Shown: positions 34,538-45,125, counted from the first letter of the stretch. The stretch is DNA of 64,000 nt from Frateuria_A sp051900425 (GCF_051900425.1 NZ_JBHZGK010000002.1:186001-250000), one strand, 5' to 3'. Program-made: numbers and translations. The notes: generated by a model from the sequence alone, not told the origin.

Positions 34538-36451
34538 ATGAACGACGCATCCCGTAACGAGCCCCCGGTCGAGGGCGCCGAGCAGCTGCACGGCACCAAG
34601 ACCGCGCTGATCCTGGGCGCCATCGGCGTGGTGTTCGGCGACATCGGCACCAGCCCGCTGTACACGCTGGCGGAAGTGTTCCGCCCCGAGTACGGCCTGC
34701 ATCCGTCCGAAAGCACGGTGCTGGGCGTGCTTTCGCTGGTCACCTGGGCGCTGATCACCGTGGTGGCGATCAAGTACGTCACGCTGGTGATGCGCGCGGA
34801 CAACCGCGGCGAGGGCGGCATCATGGCGCTGATGACGCTGGCCCAGCGCGCGGTCGGCGGCTCACCGATGGCGCGCCGGATCGTGATGCTGATGGCGTTG
34901 CTGGGCGCGGCGCTGTTCTTCGGGGACGGCGTGATCACGCCGTCGATCTCGGTGTTGTCCGCGGTGGAGGGCCTTGAAGTGATGGCGCCATCGCTGAGCA
35001 ATTGGGTCGTGCCGCTGGCGGTGCTGGTCCTGCTGTTCCTCTTCTGGCTGCAGAAACACGGCACGGCGAAAGTCGGGGCGTTGTTCGGCCCGGTGATGGG
35101 CATCTGGTTCCTGGCCCTGGCGGTGATCGGTGTGTGGAACATCCTGCAGGCGCCCGAGGTGCTCAAGGCGCTCTCGCCCTGGTACGCCGTGCGCTTCTTT
35201 GCCTCGCATGGGGTGATCTCGTTCGTCGCCCTGGGTGCCGTGGTGCTGTGCGTGACTGGCGCCGAGGCGCTGTACACCGACATGGGCCATTTCGGCCGCT
35301 TCCCGATCCGCGCCGCCTGGTTCTTCTTCGTGCTGCCCTCGTTGCTGCTCAACTACTACGGCCAGGGCGGACTGCTGTTGCACGAGCCGGAAGCGGCGGT
35401 CAATCCGTTCTTCCATGCGGTGCCGGACTGGGCCGGCTACCCGATGATCGTGCTCGCCACCGCAGCGGCGGTGATCGCTTCGCAGGCGGTGATTTCCGGG
35501 GCCTTCTCGGTGACCCGTCAGGCGATCCAGCTCGGCTTCGTCCCGCGCATGCAGGTGGTGCACACCTCGCGCGAAGCGATCGGCCACATCTTCCTGCCGT
35601 GGGTGAACCGCGCGCTGATGGTGATGGTGATCCTGACCGTGGTCGGCTTCCAATCGTCCAAAGCGCTGGGCGGCGCCTACGGCATCGCAGTGACCGGCAC
35701 CATGGCGATCGACACGCTGCTGGTGATGCTGGTGGCGTGGCGTCGCTGGAACTGGAGCCTGGCCGCGGTGATTCCGCTGACCATCGGCCTGCTATGCGTG
35801 GACCTGTCGTTCTTCGGCGCCAATACGCTGAAGATCCCCGACGGCGGCTGGTTCCCGCTGGTGCTGGGCCTGTTCCTGTTCGCCGTGATGACCACCTGGC
35901 GGCGCGGCCGCGAGCTCGTCGTGCGCGAGATCAAGCAGGGCGGCCTGGCGCTGGCACCGTTCATCGAGAACCTGGCCGAGCACCCGCCGCTGCGCGTGCC
36001 GGGCACGGCGGTGTTCCTCACCGCCAACCAGTACGCCGTGCCGCACGCGCTGCTGCACAACCTCAAGCACAACAAGGTGCTGCACGAGCGCAACGTGATG
36101 CTCACCGTGCAGATCCTGGAGACGCCGGTCGCCGAGGCTGACGAGCGCATCGAGATCACGCCGATGGACGGCGGCTTCTATGGGCTGGAGCTGCGGTTCG
36201 GCTTCGCGGAAGACCCCAACATCCCGCACGCGCTGTCGCTGTGCGGCCGCGAGGGGCTGACCTTCGACCTGATGGACACGACCTTCTTCCTCTCGCGCGA
36301 GACCATCGTGGCGGATGCGCGCCGTCCCGGCATGGCGCTGTGGCGAGACAAACTGTTCGCCTTCCTTGCCCGCAACGCGCTGCCGGCGACGGCGTTCTTC
36401 CAGATTCCAGGCAACCGGCTGATCGAACTGGGCGCGCAGGTGGAGATTTGA
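34538..36451 (+). CDS. kup: KUP-family potassium uptake protein
   Basis: The 637-residue membrane protein begins with a short hydrophilic tail, then ALILGAIGVVFGDIGTSPLYTLAEVF, the KUP signature, and about 12 helices. A C-terminal cytoplasmic domain of about 180 residues (HNLKHNKVLHERNVMLTVQIL; SRETIVADARRPGMALWRDKLFAFLARNA) follows. It is a proton-coupled potassium importer. It lies 25 bases after ruvA, inside the ruv cluster, so its transcription is probably linked to DNA-repair genes. Confidence 0.93.
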   Translation: MNDASRNEPPVEGAEQLHGTKTALILGAIGVVFGDIGTSPLYTLAEVFRPEYGLHPSESTVLGVLSLVTWALITVVAIKYVTLVMRADNRGEGGIMALMTLAQRAVGGSPMARRIVMLMALLGAALFFGDGVITPSISVLSAVEGLEVMAPSLSNWVVPLAVLVLLFLFWLQKHGTAKVGALFGPVMGIWFLALAVIGVWNILQAPEVLKALSPWYAVRFFASHGVISFVALGAVVLCVTGAEALYTDMGHFGRFPIRAAWFFFVLPSLLLNYYGQGGLLLHEPEAAVNPFFHAVPDWAGYPMIVLATAAAVIASQAVISGAFSVTRQAIQLGFVPRMQVVHTSREAIGHIFLPWVNRALMVMVILTVVGFQSSKALGGAYGIAVTGTMAIDTLLVMLVAWRRWNWSLAAVIPLTIGLLCVDLSFFGANTLKIPDGGWFPLVLGLFLFAVMTTWRRGRELVVREIKQGGLALAPFIENLAEHPPLRVPGTAVFLTANQYAVPHALLHNLKHNKVLHERNVMLTVQILETPVAEADERIEITPMDGGFYGLELRFGFAEDPNIPHALSLCGREGLTFDLMDTTFFLSRETIVADARRPGMALWRDKLFAFLARNALPATAFFQIPGNRLIELGAQVEI

Positions 36452-36551
36452 GGAACCGGGGCCAACCGCGTCAGCGGTCCGGTCGGCGGCCATGCGCCGT
36501 TTGACCGGCAATGGCAGGATGGTATCTCCCGACGACGGACAAGGAGCGATG

Positions 36552-36707
36552 ATGAAGGTCGATCTGGCTTGCGTCGAAGACGCACTGGCAAAGAGCCCGC
36601 CTGCCGTTCGGCTGGGGATGATCGTGCTTGCCCTGTCGATCGCCTTCGCCATGGCCACGCTCGCCGGCACCAGTATCGGGCGTGCGTTGTACTACCTGTC
36701 CCACTGA
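36552..36707 (+). CDS. small single-pass membrane protein, 51 residues
   Basis: An AAGGAG ribosome site at 36541-36546 sits five bases before ATG 36552, an unusually good signal here. A second ATG at 36549 is too close to it. The product has a short polar N-terminus (MKVDLACVEDALAKSPPAVR) and one hydrophobic helix (LGMIVLALSIAFAMATLAG) ending YYLSH. I do not recognise it. Position between kup and ruvB suggests either a small Kup accessory subunit, by analogy with KdpF-like peptides, or an unrelated insertion. That is speculation. Confidence 0.6.
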   Translation: MKVDLACVEDALAKSPPAVRLGMIVLALSIAFAMATLAGTSIGRALYYLSH

Positions 36708-36783
36708 AAAAACCGGAAGGGCGGAGCCGGACAGTCCACGTCGGTGAGCGACGGGGCCTGCGGCGGCCTGCCATAATGGCTGC

Positions 36784-37830
<1,047 letters not shown>

Positions 37831-37837
37831 GGCACGT

Positions 37838-38130
37838 CTCCCCCCTCCGCCCTGCGGGCACCTTCTCCCCGTGGTACGGGGGAGGGAGGGACCAGGGCGC
37901 CGCATCCCTGGCCATCCGTGGACGGAAAAATCAAGGCGCTGGTCCCGAGCGTTCCCGCCGCGGGAAGACCAAGGTGATGCGTCCCGAGCCTCTCCCGCTG
38001 CGGAAGTTCAAGGTGCCCCGTCCCGGACCTTTCCCTCGCGCGGGGAAAAGGTTCAAGGTGCCGGATCCCCCCGATCCTTCCCCCGCGCGCGGGCGAAGGT
38101 GCCCGAAGGGCGGATGGGGGAGGCCTTGCG
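37838..38130. repeat. degenerate tandem array bounded by inverted arms (family D)
   Basis: The 329-base gap before ybgC contains no gene. Outer arms CTCCGCCCTGCGGGCACCTT (near 37844) and AAGGTGCCCGAAGGGCGGAT (near 38096) are inverted copies. Between them lie four or five tandem units beginning CAAGG(T/C)G at 37932, 37970, 38009, 38054 and about 38094, with a period of 38-45 bases, each carrying a short C-rich/G-rich palindrome. The shorter element at 1421-1552 has the same arms. Confidence 0.7.
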
Positions 38131-38159
38131 ATCCACTCACACACATTCGGATATCCATC

Positions 38160-38561
38160 ATGCCCCCCTTCATTTGGCCCGTCCGCGTCTATTGGGAAGA
38201 CACCGACGCCGGCGGCGTGGTCTACCACGCCAGTTACCTGCGTTTCCTGGAGCGCGCCCGCAGCGAGTGGCTGCGCGCGAAGGGGGTGGACCAGTCGGCC
38301 TTCCGCGAGGCCACCGGACTGGCCTTCATGGTGCGCGCCATGGAGCTGGATTTCCTGCGTCCGGCCCTGCTGGATGATGAATTGTCGGTGACGGTGAACG
38401 TCAAAGCGTCGCGTTCAGCCAGTATCCTGTTCGATCAAGCGATCGGCCGTGCGGACGGCACGGAGCTGGTCCGCGCCCAGGTGCGGGTCGCCTGCGTGGA
38501 CTTGAACCGCATGCGCCCGGCGCCGATCCCGGCCGACCTCATCCCCGGCCTTGCCCCCTGA
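38160..38561 (+). CDS. ybgC: acyl-CoA thioesterase YbgC (hotdog fold)
   Basis: The 133-residue protein starts FIWPVRVYWEDTDAGGVVYHASYLRFLERARSEWL, the YbgC/TolC-associated thioesterase motif with the catalytic Asp in DTDAGG and the Tyr-His pair. It hydrolyses acyl-CoA or acyl-ACP and is tied to the Tol-Pal operon in most proteobacteria. An in-frame upstream extension into the repeat array is not credible. The tolQ start follows 43 bases later. Confidence 0.92.
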   Translation: MPPFIWPVRVYWEDTDAGGVVYHASYLRFLERARSEWLRAKGVDQSAFREATGLAFMVRAMELDFLRPALLDDELSVTVNVKASRSASILFDQAIGRADGTELVRAQVRVACVDLNRMRPAPIPADLIPGLAP

Positions 38562-38604
38562 CGCTTCGCCCTTTGAAAAGCACGCCCCGGAGAACCCCCA
38601 AGCC

Positions 38605-39291
38605 ATGAACGGTGGATTGAACATTTTCAAGCTGGTCGCCGAGGCCAGCCTGCCCGTGCAGCTGGTGATGCTGCTGCTGCTGGTGTTCTCCTTCCTGTCT
38701 TGGGTCATCATCATCCGCAAGTACACGCAGATGAAGGCGGCGATGGAAAACGCCGAGGCGTTCGAGGAACGTTTCTGGTCCGGCGGCGACCTGGCCGGCC
38801 TGTTCCGCGAGGTCAGCGGCCGTGGCGCCGACAACGGCGGCATGGAGACGATCTTCGAATCGGGCTTCCGCGAGTTCGCCCGCCAGCGCCAGCGCAAGAC
38901 CTATGACGTGCGCATCGTCATGGAGGGCACCGAGCGCGCCATGCGCGTGGCCGGCACGCGCGAAATCGGCCTGCTCGAGCGCAACCTGGAGTTCCTCGCC
39001 AACGTCGGTTCGATCAGCCCGTACGTCGGCCTGTTCGGCACCGTGTGGGGCATCATGGGTGCCTTCCAGGGCCTGGGCGAGGTCAAGGACGTCACCATCG
39101 CCGTCGTGGCGCCGCACATCTCCGAGGCGCTGATCGCCACCGCCATGGGCCTGTTCGCCGCCATTCCCGCGGTGTGGGCGTACAACCGCTACGCCAACAA
39201 GGTCGAGCGCGTGGCCTCGCGCTACGAAGTCTTCCAGGAAGAGTTCTCCTCGGTCCTGCAGCGGCAGATCCAGACCGACGAAGTGGCCTGA
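38605..39291 (+). CDS. tolQ: Tol-Pal proton channel subunit TolQ
   Basis: The 228-residue membrane protein has three helices typical of the ExbB/TolQ family: LPVQLVMLLLLVFSFLSWVIII; YVGLFGTVWGIMGAFQGLGE; ISEALIATAMGLFAAIPAVWAYN. With TolR it forms the proton-driven motor energising TolA during cell-envelope constriction. The ATG at 38605 is the third in-frame start but gives the standard N-terminus. Confidence 0.94.
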   Translation: MNGGLNIFKLVAEASLPVQLVMLLLLVFSFLSWVIIIRKYTQMKAAMENAEAFEERFWSGGDLAGLFREVSGRGADNGGMETIFESGFREFARQRQRKTYDVRIVMEGTERAMRVAGTREIGLLERNLEFLANVGSISPYVGLFGTVWGIMGAFQGLGEVKDVTIAVVAPHISEALIATAMGLFAAIPAVWAYNRYANKVERVASRYEVFQEEFSSVLQRQIQTDEVA

Positions 39292-39304
39292 CGAGGGCAA
39301 GTCC

Positions 39305-39746
<442 letters not shown>

Positions 39747-39760
<14 letters not shown>

Positions 39761-40688
39761 GGGCACTTCCACGGCGGTCCTGCTTTCCGCCGTCCTGCAC
39801 CTTGGCATCGTCGGCTTCCTTGCGCTGGCGATCGTGCCGTGCTCGTTCTATGAAAGCCTGTTCAGCACCCTGCATCTGCCGGCGAGCTGGAACCCGATCA
39901 CCTGTTCCAAGCCGCTGGAGCTGCAAGGCCCGGTGATCGAGGCCACGTTGATCGGCCCGACCGGCGCGCCGCCGCCGAAGGCGCAGAAGAAGGCCAAGCC
40001 CGTGCCGACCATCCCGCCGCCGCCCACGGTGACGCCGCCGGACGTCAAAACGCCGCCGCCGGAGATCAAGACCCTGCCGCCGCCGCCGGAGCATCCGGAC
40101 ACGGTCGACCAGGAAAAGATCGTGGCCGACGCGCTTGAGAAGGCCGAGGAAGCCAAGAAGGAGCAGGAAGAGAAGCAGCGCCAGCGCCAGGCCGAGCTGG
40201 ACGCCCAGGCGGCCAAGAAGAAGGAAGAGCAGAAGAAGCAGCTGGACGAGCTGTTCGCCAAGATGGACGCGGCCGCCGCGGCGCGCCAGAAGGCGGAAAA
40301 CCGCGCCAAGCAGGCCAAGCAGCAGCTGGAAGATCTCAAGGACGCCAAGGACGAGGGCCTGTCCGACGTGCCGCACGCGGCCCAGCGCCAGACCGGCAAC
40401 AACGCCCAGAACAGCTCCCTGGCCGACCAATATGCAGCGGCCATTCAGAATGCGGTCACGCCCAACTGGTTACGTCCGGATAACATGCCGGATGTTCCGT
40501 GCAAGGTGCATATCGTCCAGTTGGTAGGGGGCGATGTGATGAGTGCGAAGGTCGATTCGAGCTGCCCGTACGACGACGCGGGCAAGCGCTCGATCGAAAA
40601 CGCCGTGCTCAGGACCAAAACCTTGCCGTACAAGGGGTTCGAGAGCGTCTTCAGTCGCGAATTGACCCTTACCTTCAGGCCGCAGTGA
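39747..40688 (+). CDS. tolA: cell-envelope integrity protein TolA
   Basis: The 313-residue protein has one N-terminal helix (AVLLSAVLHLGIVGFLALAIV) and a Pro-rich stretch (about 75-115). A long Ala/Lys/Glu coiled coil (about 125-200, KAEEAKKEQEEKQRQRQAEL) and a C-terminal globular domain (YAAAIQNAVTPNWLRPDNMP, CKVHIVQLVGGDVMSAKV) follow. It spans the periplasm and touches Pal/TolB. It is shorter than the E. coli protein because the coil is shorter. The start codon lies inside tolR. Confidence 0.92.
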
Positions 40689-40695
40689 GACGTTC

Positions 40696-42012
40696 ATGCC
40701 CAACTTGAAATCGCTCTTCGCCCTTGCCGTGCTGTGTCTGGCCGCCCTCGTCGCCGGACCCGCGGGTGCGCAGGCGCTCAACGTGGACATCGTCGGCGGC
40801 GTCAAGACGGCGACCCCGATCGTGGTCGTGCCGTTCGCGCAGAACGGTGGCGCGCCGCTGCCGACCGACGTCGCCGACGTCATTCGCAACGATTTCAACC
40901 GCTCGGGCAAGTTCCGCGCGCTGGCCAAGAGCGAGATCGTCGAATCGCCCTCGCGCGGCGCCGACATCAAGTTCGCCACCTGGCGCCTGCTCAAGCAGGA
41001 CTACATCACGGTCGGGCGCATCAGTGACGCCGGCGGCGGCTTGCTGCGCGTCGAGTACGAGTTGTGGGACGTCAACAAGCAGCAGAGCCTGCTGGCCCAG
41101 GCGTTCACCGCGCCGGCCGGGGACCTGCGCGGCGTGGCCCACCAGATCGCCGACCAGATCTACGAGAAGATCACCGGCGTGCGCGGCGCGTTCTGGACCC
41201 GCATTGCCTACATCACGGCCGTGGGCCTGGGCAACAACACCACCTATTCGCTGATCGTGGCCGATTCGGACGGCTACAACCCGCAGGTGGTGGCCCGCTC
41301 GCGCGAGTCGCTGTTGTCCCCCTCGTGGTCGCCGGACGGCACCAAGATCGCCTACGTCTCCTTCGAGAGCGGCAACTCGCAGGTCTACGTGCAGGACATC
41401 ACCACCGGTTCGCGCCAGCTGGTCGCCTCGCACAAGAAAGGCATCAACGGCGCCCCGGCCTGGTCGCCCGACGGCAGCAAGCTGGCGGTGTCGCTGTCGT
41501 TCGTGGGCAACCCCGAGATCTTCGTGATCGACATGGCTTCGCGCCATGAGACGCGTCTGACCAACAGCCTGTCGATCGATACCGAGCCGACCTGGTCGGC
41601 CGACGGGCAGAGCCTCTACTTCACCTCCGACCGCTCTGGCCGGCCGCAGATCTACCAGATGTCCGCCACCGGCGGCTCGCCCACCCGCATCAGCTTCGAA
41701 GGGCAGAATAACGCCAACGCCGACGTCAGCTTCGACGGCAAGCTGATCGCCATGGTGCAGGGCAATGGGAACGTGTATCGTATTGCCATCATGGATCGCA
41801 GTCTGGGTGGGCAGGTGCGTTTCATCTCCCCCGGCCCGATTGACGACTCCCCGAGTTTCGCACCGAACGCCAGCATGCTGTTGTACGCGGCCACGGAAGG
41901 GCGCCGCGGCGTGCTGTATGCCGTTTCGGCCGATGGCCAGGTCCGCCAGCGCCTCGTGCTGTCCGACGGGGATGTCCGCGAGCCGGCCTGGGGGCCGTAC
42001 CGGAAGCGTTGA
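40696..42012 (+). CDS. tolB: periplasmic beta-propeller protein TolB
   Basis: The 438-residue protein has a signal peptide (FALAVLCLAALVAGPAGAQA) and an N-terminal alpha/beta domain. A six-bladed propeller with repeated motifs follows (LSPSWSPDGTKIAYVSFE; GAPAWSPDGSKLAVSLSF; TEPTWSADGQSLYFTSDR). TolB binds Pal and TolA. The gene is 8 bases after tolA and 258 bases before pal. Confidence 0.94.
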   Translation: MPNLKSLFALAVLCLAALVAGPAGAQALNVDIVGGVKTATPIVVVPFAQNGGAPLPTDVADVIRNDFNRSGKFRALAKSEIVESPSRGADIKFATWRLLKQDYITVGRISDAGGGLLRVEYELWDVNKQQSLLAQAFTAPAGDLRGVAHQIADQIYEKITGVRGAFWTRIAYITAVGLGNNTTYSLIVADSDGYNPQVVARSRESLLSPSWSPDGTKIAYVSFESGNSQVYVQDITTGSRQLVASHKKGINGAPAWSPDGSKLAVSLSFVGNPEIFVIDMASRHETRLTNSLSIDTEPTWSADGQSLYFTSDRSGRPQIYQMSATGGSPTRISFEGQNNANADVSFDGKLIAMVQGNGNVYRIAIMDRSLGGQVRFISPGPIDDSPSFAPNASMLLYAATEGRRGVLYAVSADGQVRQRLVLSDGDVREPAWGPYRKR

Positions 42013-42067
42013 GTTTTTTGTCCGTTGGGGCGCGCAAGCGCTCCGGCGGAATGCCCATGGAATGGGC

Positions 42068-42093
42068 CGAAACGGCGCTACGGCGCCATTTCG
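42068..42093 (+). other. stable UACG-tetraloop hairpin between tolB and pal
   Basis: CGAAACGGCGC (42068-42078) pairs with GCGCCATTTCG (42083-42093) around TACG, with one C/A mismatch in an 11-base stem. UNCG tetraloops are exceptionally stable. No T-run follows, so it is more likely an RNA-processing or stabilising element than a terminator. Confidence 0.55.
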
Positions 42094-42270
42094 CTTATGG
42101 CGGGGCGCGGTCCAGGCGTCCAGCCAACGGTTGCCAGGCGCGAGCAGCGACTGGCCCGCGGTAACACCAAGCGTCACAGAACAAGCCGGACCACCGGCGA
42201 TCACTGTCCCAACACCGCAATCGTCATATTGACTGTCGGAACTCAAACCCGTTTTGAAGGAACGTCACCC

Positions 42271-42777
42271 ATGAATAAGACCGCTCGCGTCGCCCTGGTC
42301 GCCCTGCTGTGCATCGGCGCAGCCGCTTGCTCGAAGAAGCAGGAAGTCAAGCCGCAGCCCCAGCCGGAGCCGCAGCCGACGACCCAGCCGGCCCCGGAGA
42401 GCAACAAGTACACCCCGGCCGACCTCGACACCGACGCCTGCCTGCGTCAGCGCGTCGTGTACTTCGATTTCGACAAGACCGAGATCAAGCCGGAGTTCCA
42501 GCAGATCATGGCTTGCCACGCCAAGTACCTGCAGGACCGTCCGGAATCGCACATCCGCCTGGAAGGCAACACCGACGAGCGCGGCACCCGCGAGTACAAC
42601 CTGGGCCTGGGCGAGCGCCGCGGCAATGCCGTGTCCGACGCCCTGCAGGCCAACGGCGGCTCGGCCAGCCAGGTCGAAGTGATCTCCTACGGCAAGGAAA
42701 AGCCGGTGTGCCGTGAGCACAACGAGGATTGCTGGAGCAAGAACCGCCGCGTCGAGATCGTCTACACGGCGAAGTAA
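42271..42777 (+). CDS. pal: peptidoglycan-associated lipoprotein Pal
   Basis: The 168-residue protein has a lipoprotein signal ending CIGAAAC (Cys20), a Pro/Gln-rich linker and an OmpA-like domain. That domain contains RVVYFDFDKTEIKPEFQQIM and HIRLEGNTDERGTREYNLGLGERRGNAV. It anchors the outer membrane to peptidoglycan and is the Tol target. GAAGGA ten bases upstream is the ribosome site. Its TAA overlaps the cpoB ATG by one base. Confidence 0.95.
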   Translation: MNKTARVALVALLCIGAAACSKKQEVKPQPQPEPQPTTQPAPESNKYTPADLDTDACLRQRVVYFDFDKTEIKPEFQQIMACHAKYLQDRPESHIRLEGNTDERGTREYNLGLGERRGNAVSDALQANGGSASQVEVISYGKEKPVCREHNEDCWSKNRRVEIVYTAK

Positions 42778-43637
42778 TGAAGAGCGCACTGGCTAAGCGT
42801 TTTTCGGCCAGGCTCGGCATGGCGGGCGCGTTTGCGTCCGCCATGCTCATTGCCGTTCCGGCCCTGGCACAGGACTCCCGCTTGAGCCTCGCCGACCGCG
42901 TGTCGCGGCTGGAGCAACAGGCGCAGGCCCAGAACCAGGGCGGTACCAGCCTGGTCAACCAGGTGCAGCAGCTGCAATCGCAGGTGCAGCAGTTGCAGGG
43001 CCAGGTCGAGGAGCTGCAACACACCCTCCAGCAGCTCGAAGAAAAGAACAAGGCGCAGTACATCGATCTCGACTCGCGGCTCGGCCGCCTCGAGGGCCAT
43101 GGCGCCGGCACGAATTCCACGCCCGCGGGCAGCGCTCCGGCCTCCGCCGGTTCGGCCGCTGCCGCGGCGACCCCGGCCACTCCGGCACAGGCGCCCGCCG
43201 CCACTCCGGCCAGCGGCAGCAGCGCGCCCGCTGCGGCGCCCGACGCCAACGCGCAGGCCGCCTACGACACCGCCTTCCAGGCGCTGCGTGGCGGCGACTA
43301 CGCGCAGGCCTCGCGCGGCTTCCGCAGCTTCATCCAGCAGTACCCGGACAACACGCTCACGCCCAACGCCTGGTACTGGCTCGGCGAGTCCTACTACGTG
43401 ACCATGAACTACCCGGTGGCGCTGGAGGCTTTCCAGCGGCTCCTGAGCCAGTTCCCGCAGAGCGAGAAGGCGCCCGACGCGCTGCTCAAGGTCGGCTACA
43501 GCCAGCTCGAGCTCAAGCAGACCGATGCCGGCAAGGCCACGCTGCAGCAGGTCACCAGCAAGTACCCCGACTCCCGCGCCGCCAGCCTGGCGCAGGAACG
43601 CCTGCGCCGACTGCAGCTGCAATCGGCGATCCGCTGA
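42777..43637 (+). CDS. cpoB: cell-division coordinator CpoB (YbgF)
   Basis: The 286-residue periplasmic protein has a signal peptide (GMAGAFASAMLIAVPALAQ), an N-terminal coiled coil (about 45-105, VQQLQSQVQQLQGQVEELQH) for trimerisation, and an Ala/Pro/Ser-rich linker. A C-terminal TPR domain (QALRGGDYAQASRGFRSFIQ; YPVALEAFQRLLSQFPQSEK) follows. It links Tol function to PBP1B during septal wall synthesis. It starts at the last base of pal. Confidence 0.92.
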   Translation: MKSALAKRFSARLGMAGAFASAMLIAVPALAQDSRLSLADRVSRLEQQAQAQNQGGTSLVNQVQQLQSQVQQLQGQVEELQHTLQQLEEKNKAQYIDLDSRLGRLEGHGAGTNSTPAGSAPASAGSAAAAATPATPAQAPAATPASGSSAPAAAPDANAQAAYDTAFQALRGGDYAQASRGFRSFIQQYPDNTLTPNAWYWLGESYYVTMNYPVALEAFQRLLSQFPQSEKAPDALLKVGYSQLELKQTDAGKATLQQVTSKYPDSRAASLAQERLRRLQLQSAIR

Positions 43638-43647
43638 GGGTCGGGTG

Positions 43648-44331
43648 ATGGGTAGTGACGCGGGCGCGCCGCCCGCCGTGCCGGCGGTGGCCGAACGCCT
43701 GCGCATCACCGAGATCTTCCACTCGATCCAGGGCGAGGCCGACGCGATCGGCTGGCGCACCGTGTTCGTGCGCCTGACCGGCTGCCCGCTGCGCTGCGTC
43801 TGGTGCGACACCGAGTATTCCTTCCACGGCGGGCAGTGGCATGCGATCGACGACATCCTCGCCGAAGTCGCCCGCCACGGCGCGCACCATGTCTGCGTCA
43901 CCGGCGGCGAGCCGCTGGCGCAGAAGCGCTGCCTGATCCTGCTGCGCCGCCTGTGCGACGCCGGCTACGAGGTGTCGCTGGAGACCTCCGGCGCGCTGGA
44001 CGTGTCCACGGTCGACCCGCGCGTACGCAAGGTCATGGACCTCAAGGCGCCCGATTCGGGCGAAAGCGCGCGCAACCTGTGGAGCAATCTCGAGCACCTG
44101 CTGCCGCACGACCAGATCAAGTTCGTCATCGCCAGTCGCGGCGACTACGAGTGGGCGCGCGACGTGGTGGCCGAGCATGCGCTCGACCGGCGCTGCATGG
44201 TGCTGTTCTCGCCCGTGCACGGAGCGGTCGAACCGCGCGACCTCGCCGAATGGATCATCGAGGACCGTCTGCCGGTGCGCTTCCAGCTGCAGTTGCACAA
44301 GCTGCTGTGGAACGACGCGGCGGGACATTGA
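43648..44331 (+). CDS. queE: 7-carboxy-7-deazaguanine synthase QueE (radical SAM)
   Basis: The 227-residue enzyme has LRITEIFHSIQGEADAIGW and the radical-SAM cysteine motif FVRLTGCPLRCVWCDTEYSF (CxxxCxxC), then VCVTGGEPLAQK. It makes the 7-deazaguanine ring for queuosine tRNA modification. GTG at 43645 is an alternative start. It follows cpoB by 10 bases and precedes queC. Confidence 0.93.
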   Translation: MGSDAGAPPAVPAVAERLRITEIFHSIQGEADAIGWRTVFVRLTGCPLRCVWCDTEYSFHGGQWHAIDDILAEVARHGAHHVCVTGGEPLAQKRCLILLRRLCDAGYEVSLETSGALDVSTVDPRVRKVMDLKAPDSGESARNLWSNLEHLLPHDQIKFVIASRGDYEWARDVVAEHALDRRCMVLFSPVHGAVEPRDLAEWIIEDRLPVRFQLQLHKLLWNDAAGH

Positions 44332-44394
44332 AGCTCTCACGCCTGCCTCAAGGGCGGGCAACGTACCGTGGCCTGTGACGCCGCGAGTGCTCTC

Positions 44395-44411
44395 CGGCCG
44401 GTGACCGGCCG
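44395..44411. promoter_or_regulatory. 17-base palindrome upstream of queC
   Basis: CGGCCGGT and ACCGGCCG flank a single G, 19 bases before the queC ATG. It could be an operator or simply a hairpin covering the leader. I see no preQ1 riboswitch consensus in the 98-base gap. Confidence 0.35.
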
Positions 44412-44429
44412 TACGCAAGGAACCGTTCC

Positions 44430-45125
44430 ATGTCCGAAACCATCTCGCGCAAGGCCGTCGTGCTCGTCTCCGGCGGCATGGACTCCGCCGTCACCCTGGC
44501 CATCGCGCGCGAACAGGGCTTTGCCGTGTACGCGCTGAGCGTCGCTTACGGCCAGCGCCACGGCTCCGAGCTGGAAGCGGCCGAGCGGGTTGCCCGCGCG
44601 ACCGGGGCGCTCGCGCACAAGACCGTGCAGGTGGACCTGCGCAGCATTGGCGGCTCCGCGCTCACCGCCGACATCGACGTGCCCACCGATCTCGCAAGGA
44701 GCGGGGGCGGCGAAGGCATCCCCGTGACCTACGTGCCTGCGCGCAACACGATCATGCTGTCGATCGCGCTGGGCTGGGCCGAGGTACTCGGCGCCAACGA
44801 CATCTTCTGCGGCGTCAATGCGGTCGACTACTCCGGGTATCCCGATTGCCGGCCCGCCTTCATCGATGCCTTCGAGCAACTGGCCAACGTCGCCACCAAG
44901 GCCGGTGTGGAGGGTGCGGGCCTGCGCATCCATGCGCCGCTGATGCGCATGAGCAAGGCCGACATCGCCCGCGAGGGTGGGCGCCTGGGCGTGGACTTCG
45001 CGCAGACGGTCAGTTGCTACCAGGCCGACGCCCAGGGCCGTGCCTGCGGGCACTGCGATGCCTGCCATCTGCGCGCCGAGGGGTTCCGCAACGCTGGCCT
45101 CGCCGACCCCACCCGATACGCCTGA
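44430..45125 (+). CDS. queC: 7-cyano-7-deazaguanine synthase QueC
   Basis: The 231-residue ATP-dependent enzyme has the PP-loop VVLVSGGMDSAVTLAIA, the substrate region VTYVPARNTIMLSIALGWAE, and the zinc-binding C-terminus CGHCDACHLRAEGF. It converts 7-carboxy- to 7-cyano-7-deazaguanine (preQ0). It ends about 140 bases before tRNA-Lys. Confidence 0.95.
   Translation: MSETISRKAVVLVSGGMDSAVTLAIAREQGFAVYALSVAYGQRHGSELEAAERVARATGALAHKTVQVDLRSIGGSALTADIDVPTDLARSGGGEGIPVTYVPARNTIMLSIALGWAEVLGANDIFCGVNAVDYSGYPDCRPAFIDAFEQLANVATKAGVEGAGLRIHAPLMRMSKADIAREGGRLGVDFAQTVSCYQADAQGRACGHCDACHLRAEGFRNAGLADPTRYA

Noticed and set aside
37932..38100. possible CRISPR array from regularly spaced units
   Set aside because: Units are degenerate and adjacent with no unique spacers, no cas genes are present, and unit spacing varies from 38 to 45 bases.
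44332..44429. possible preQ1 riboswitch before queC
   Set aside because: The leader lacks the conserved preQ1-I or -II core; only a simple palindrome is visible.
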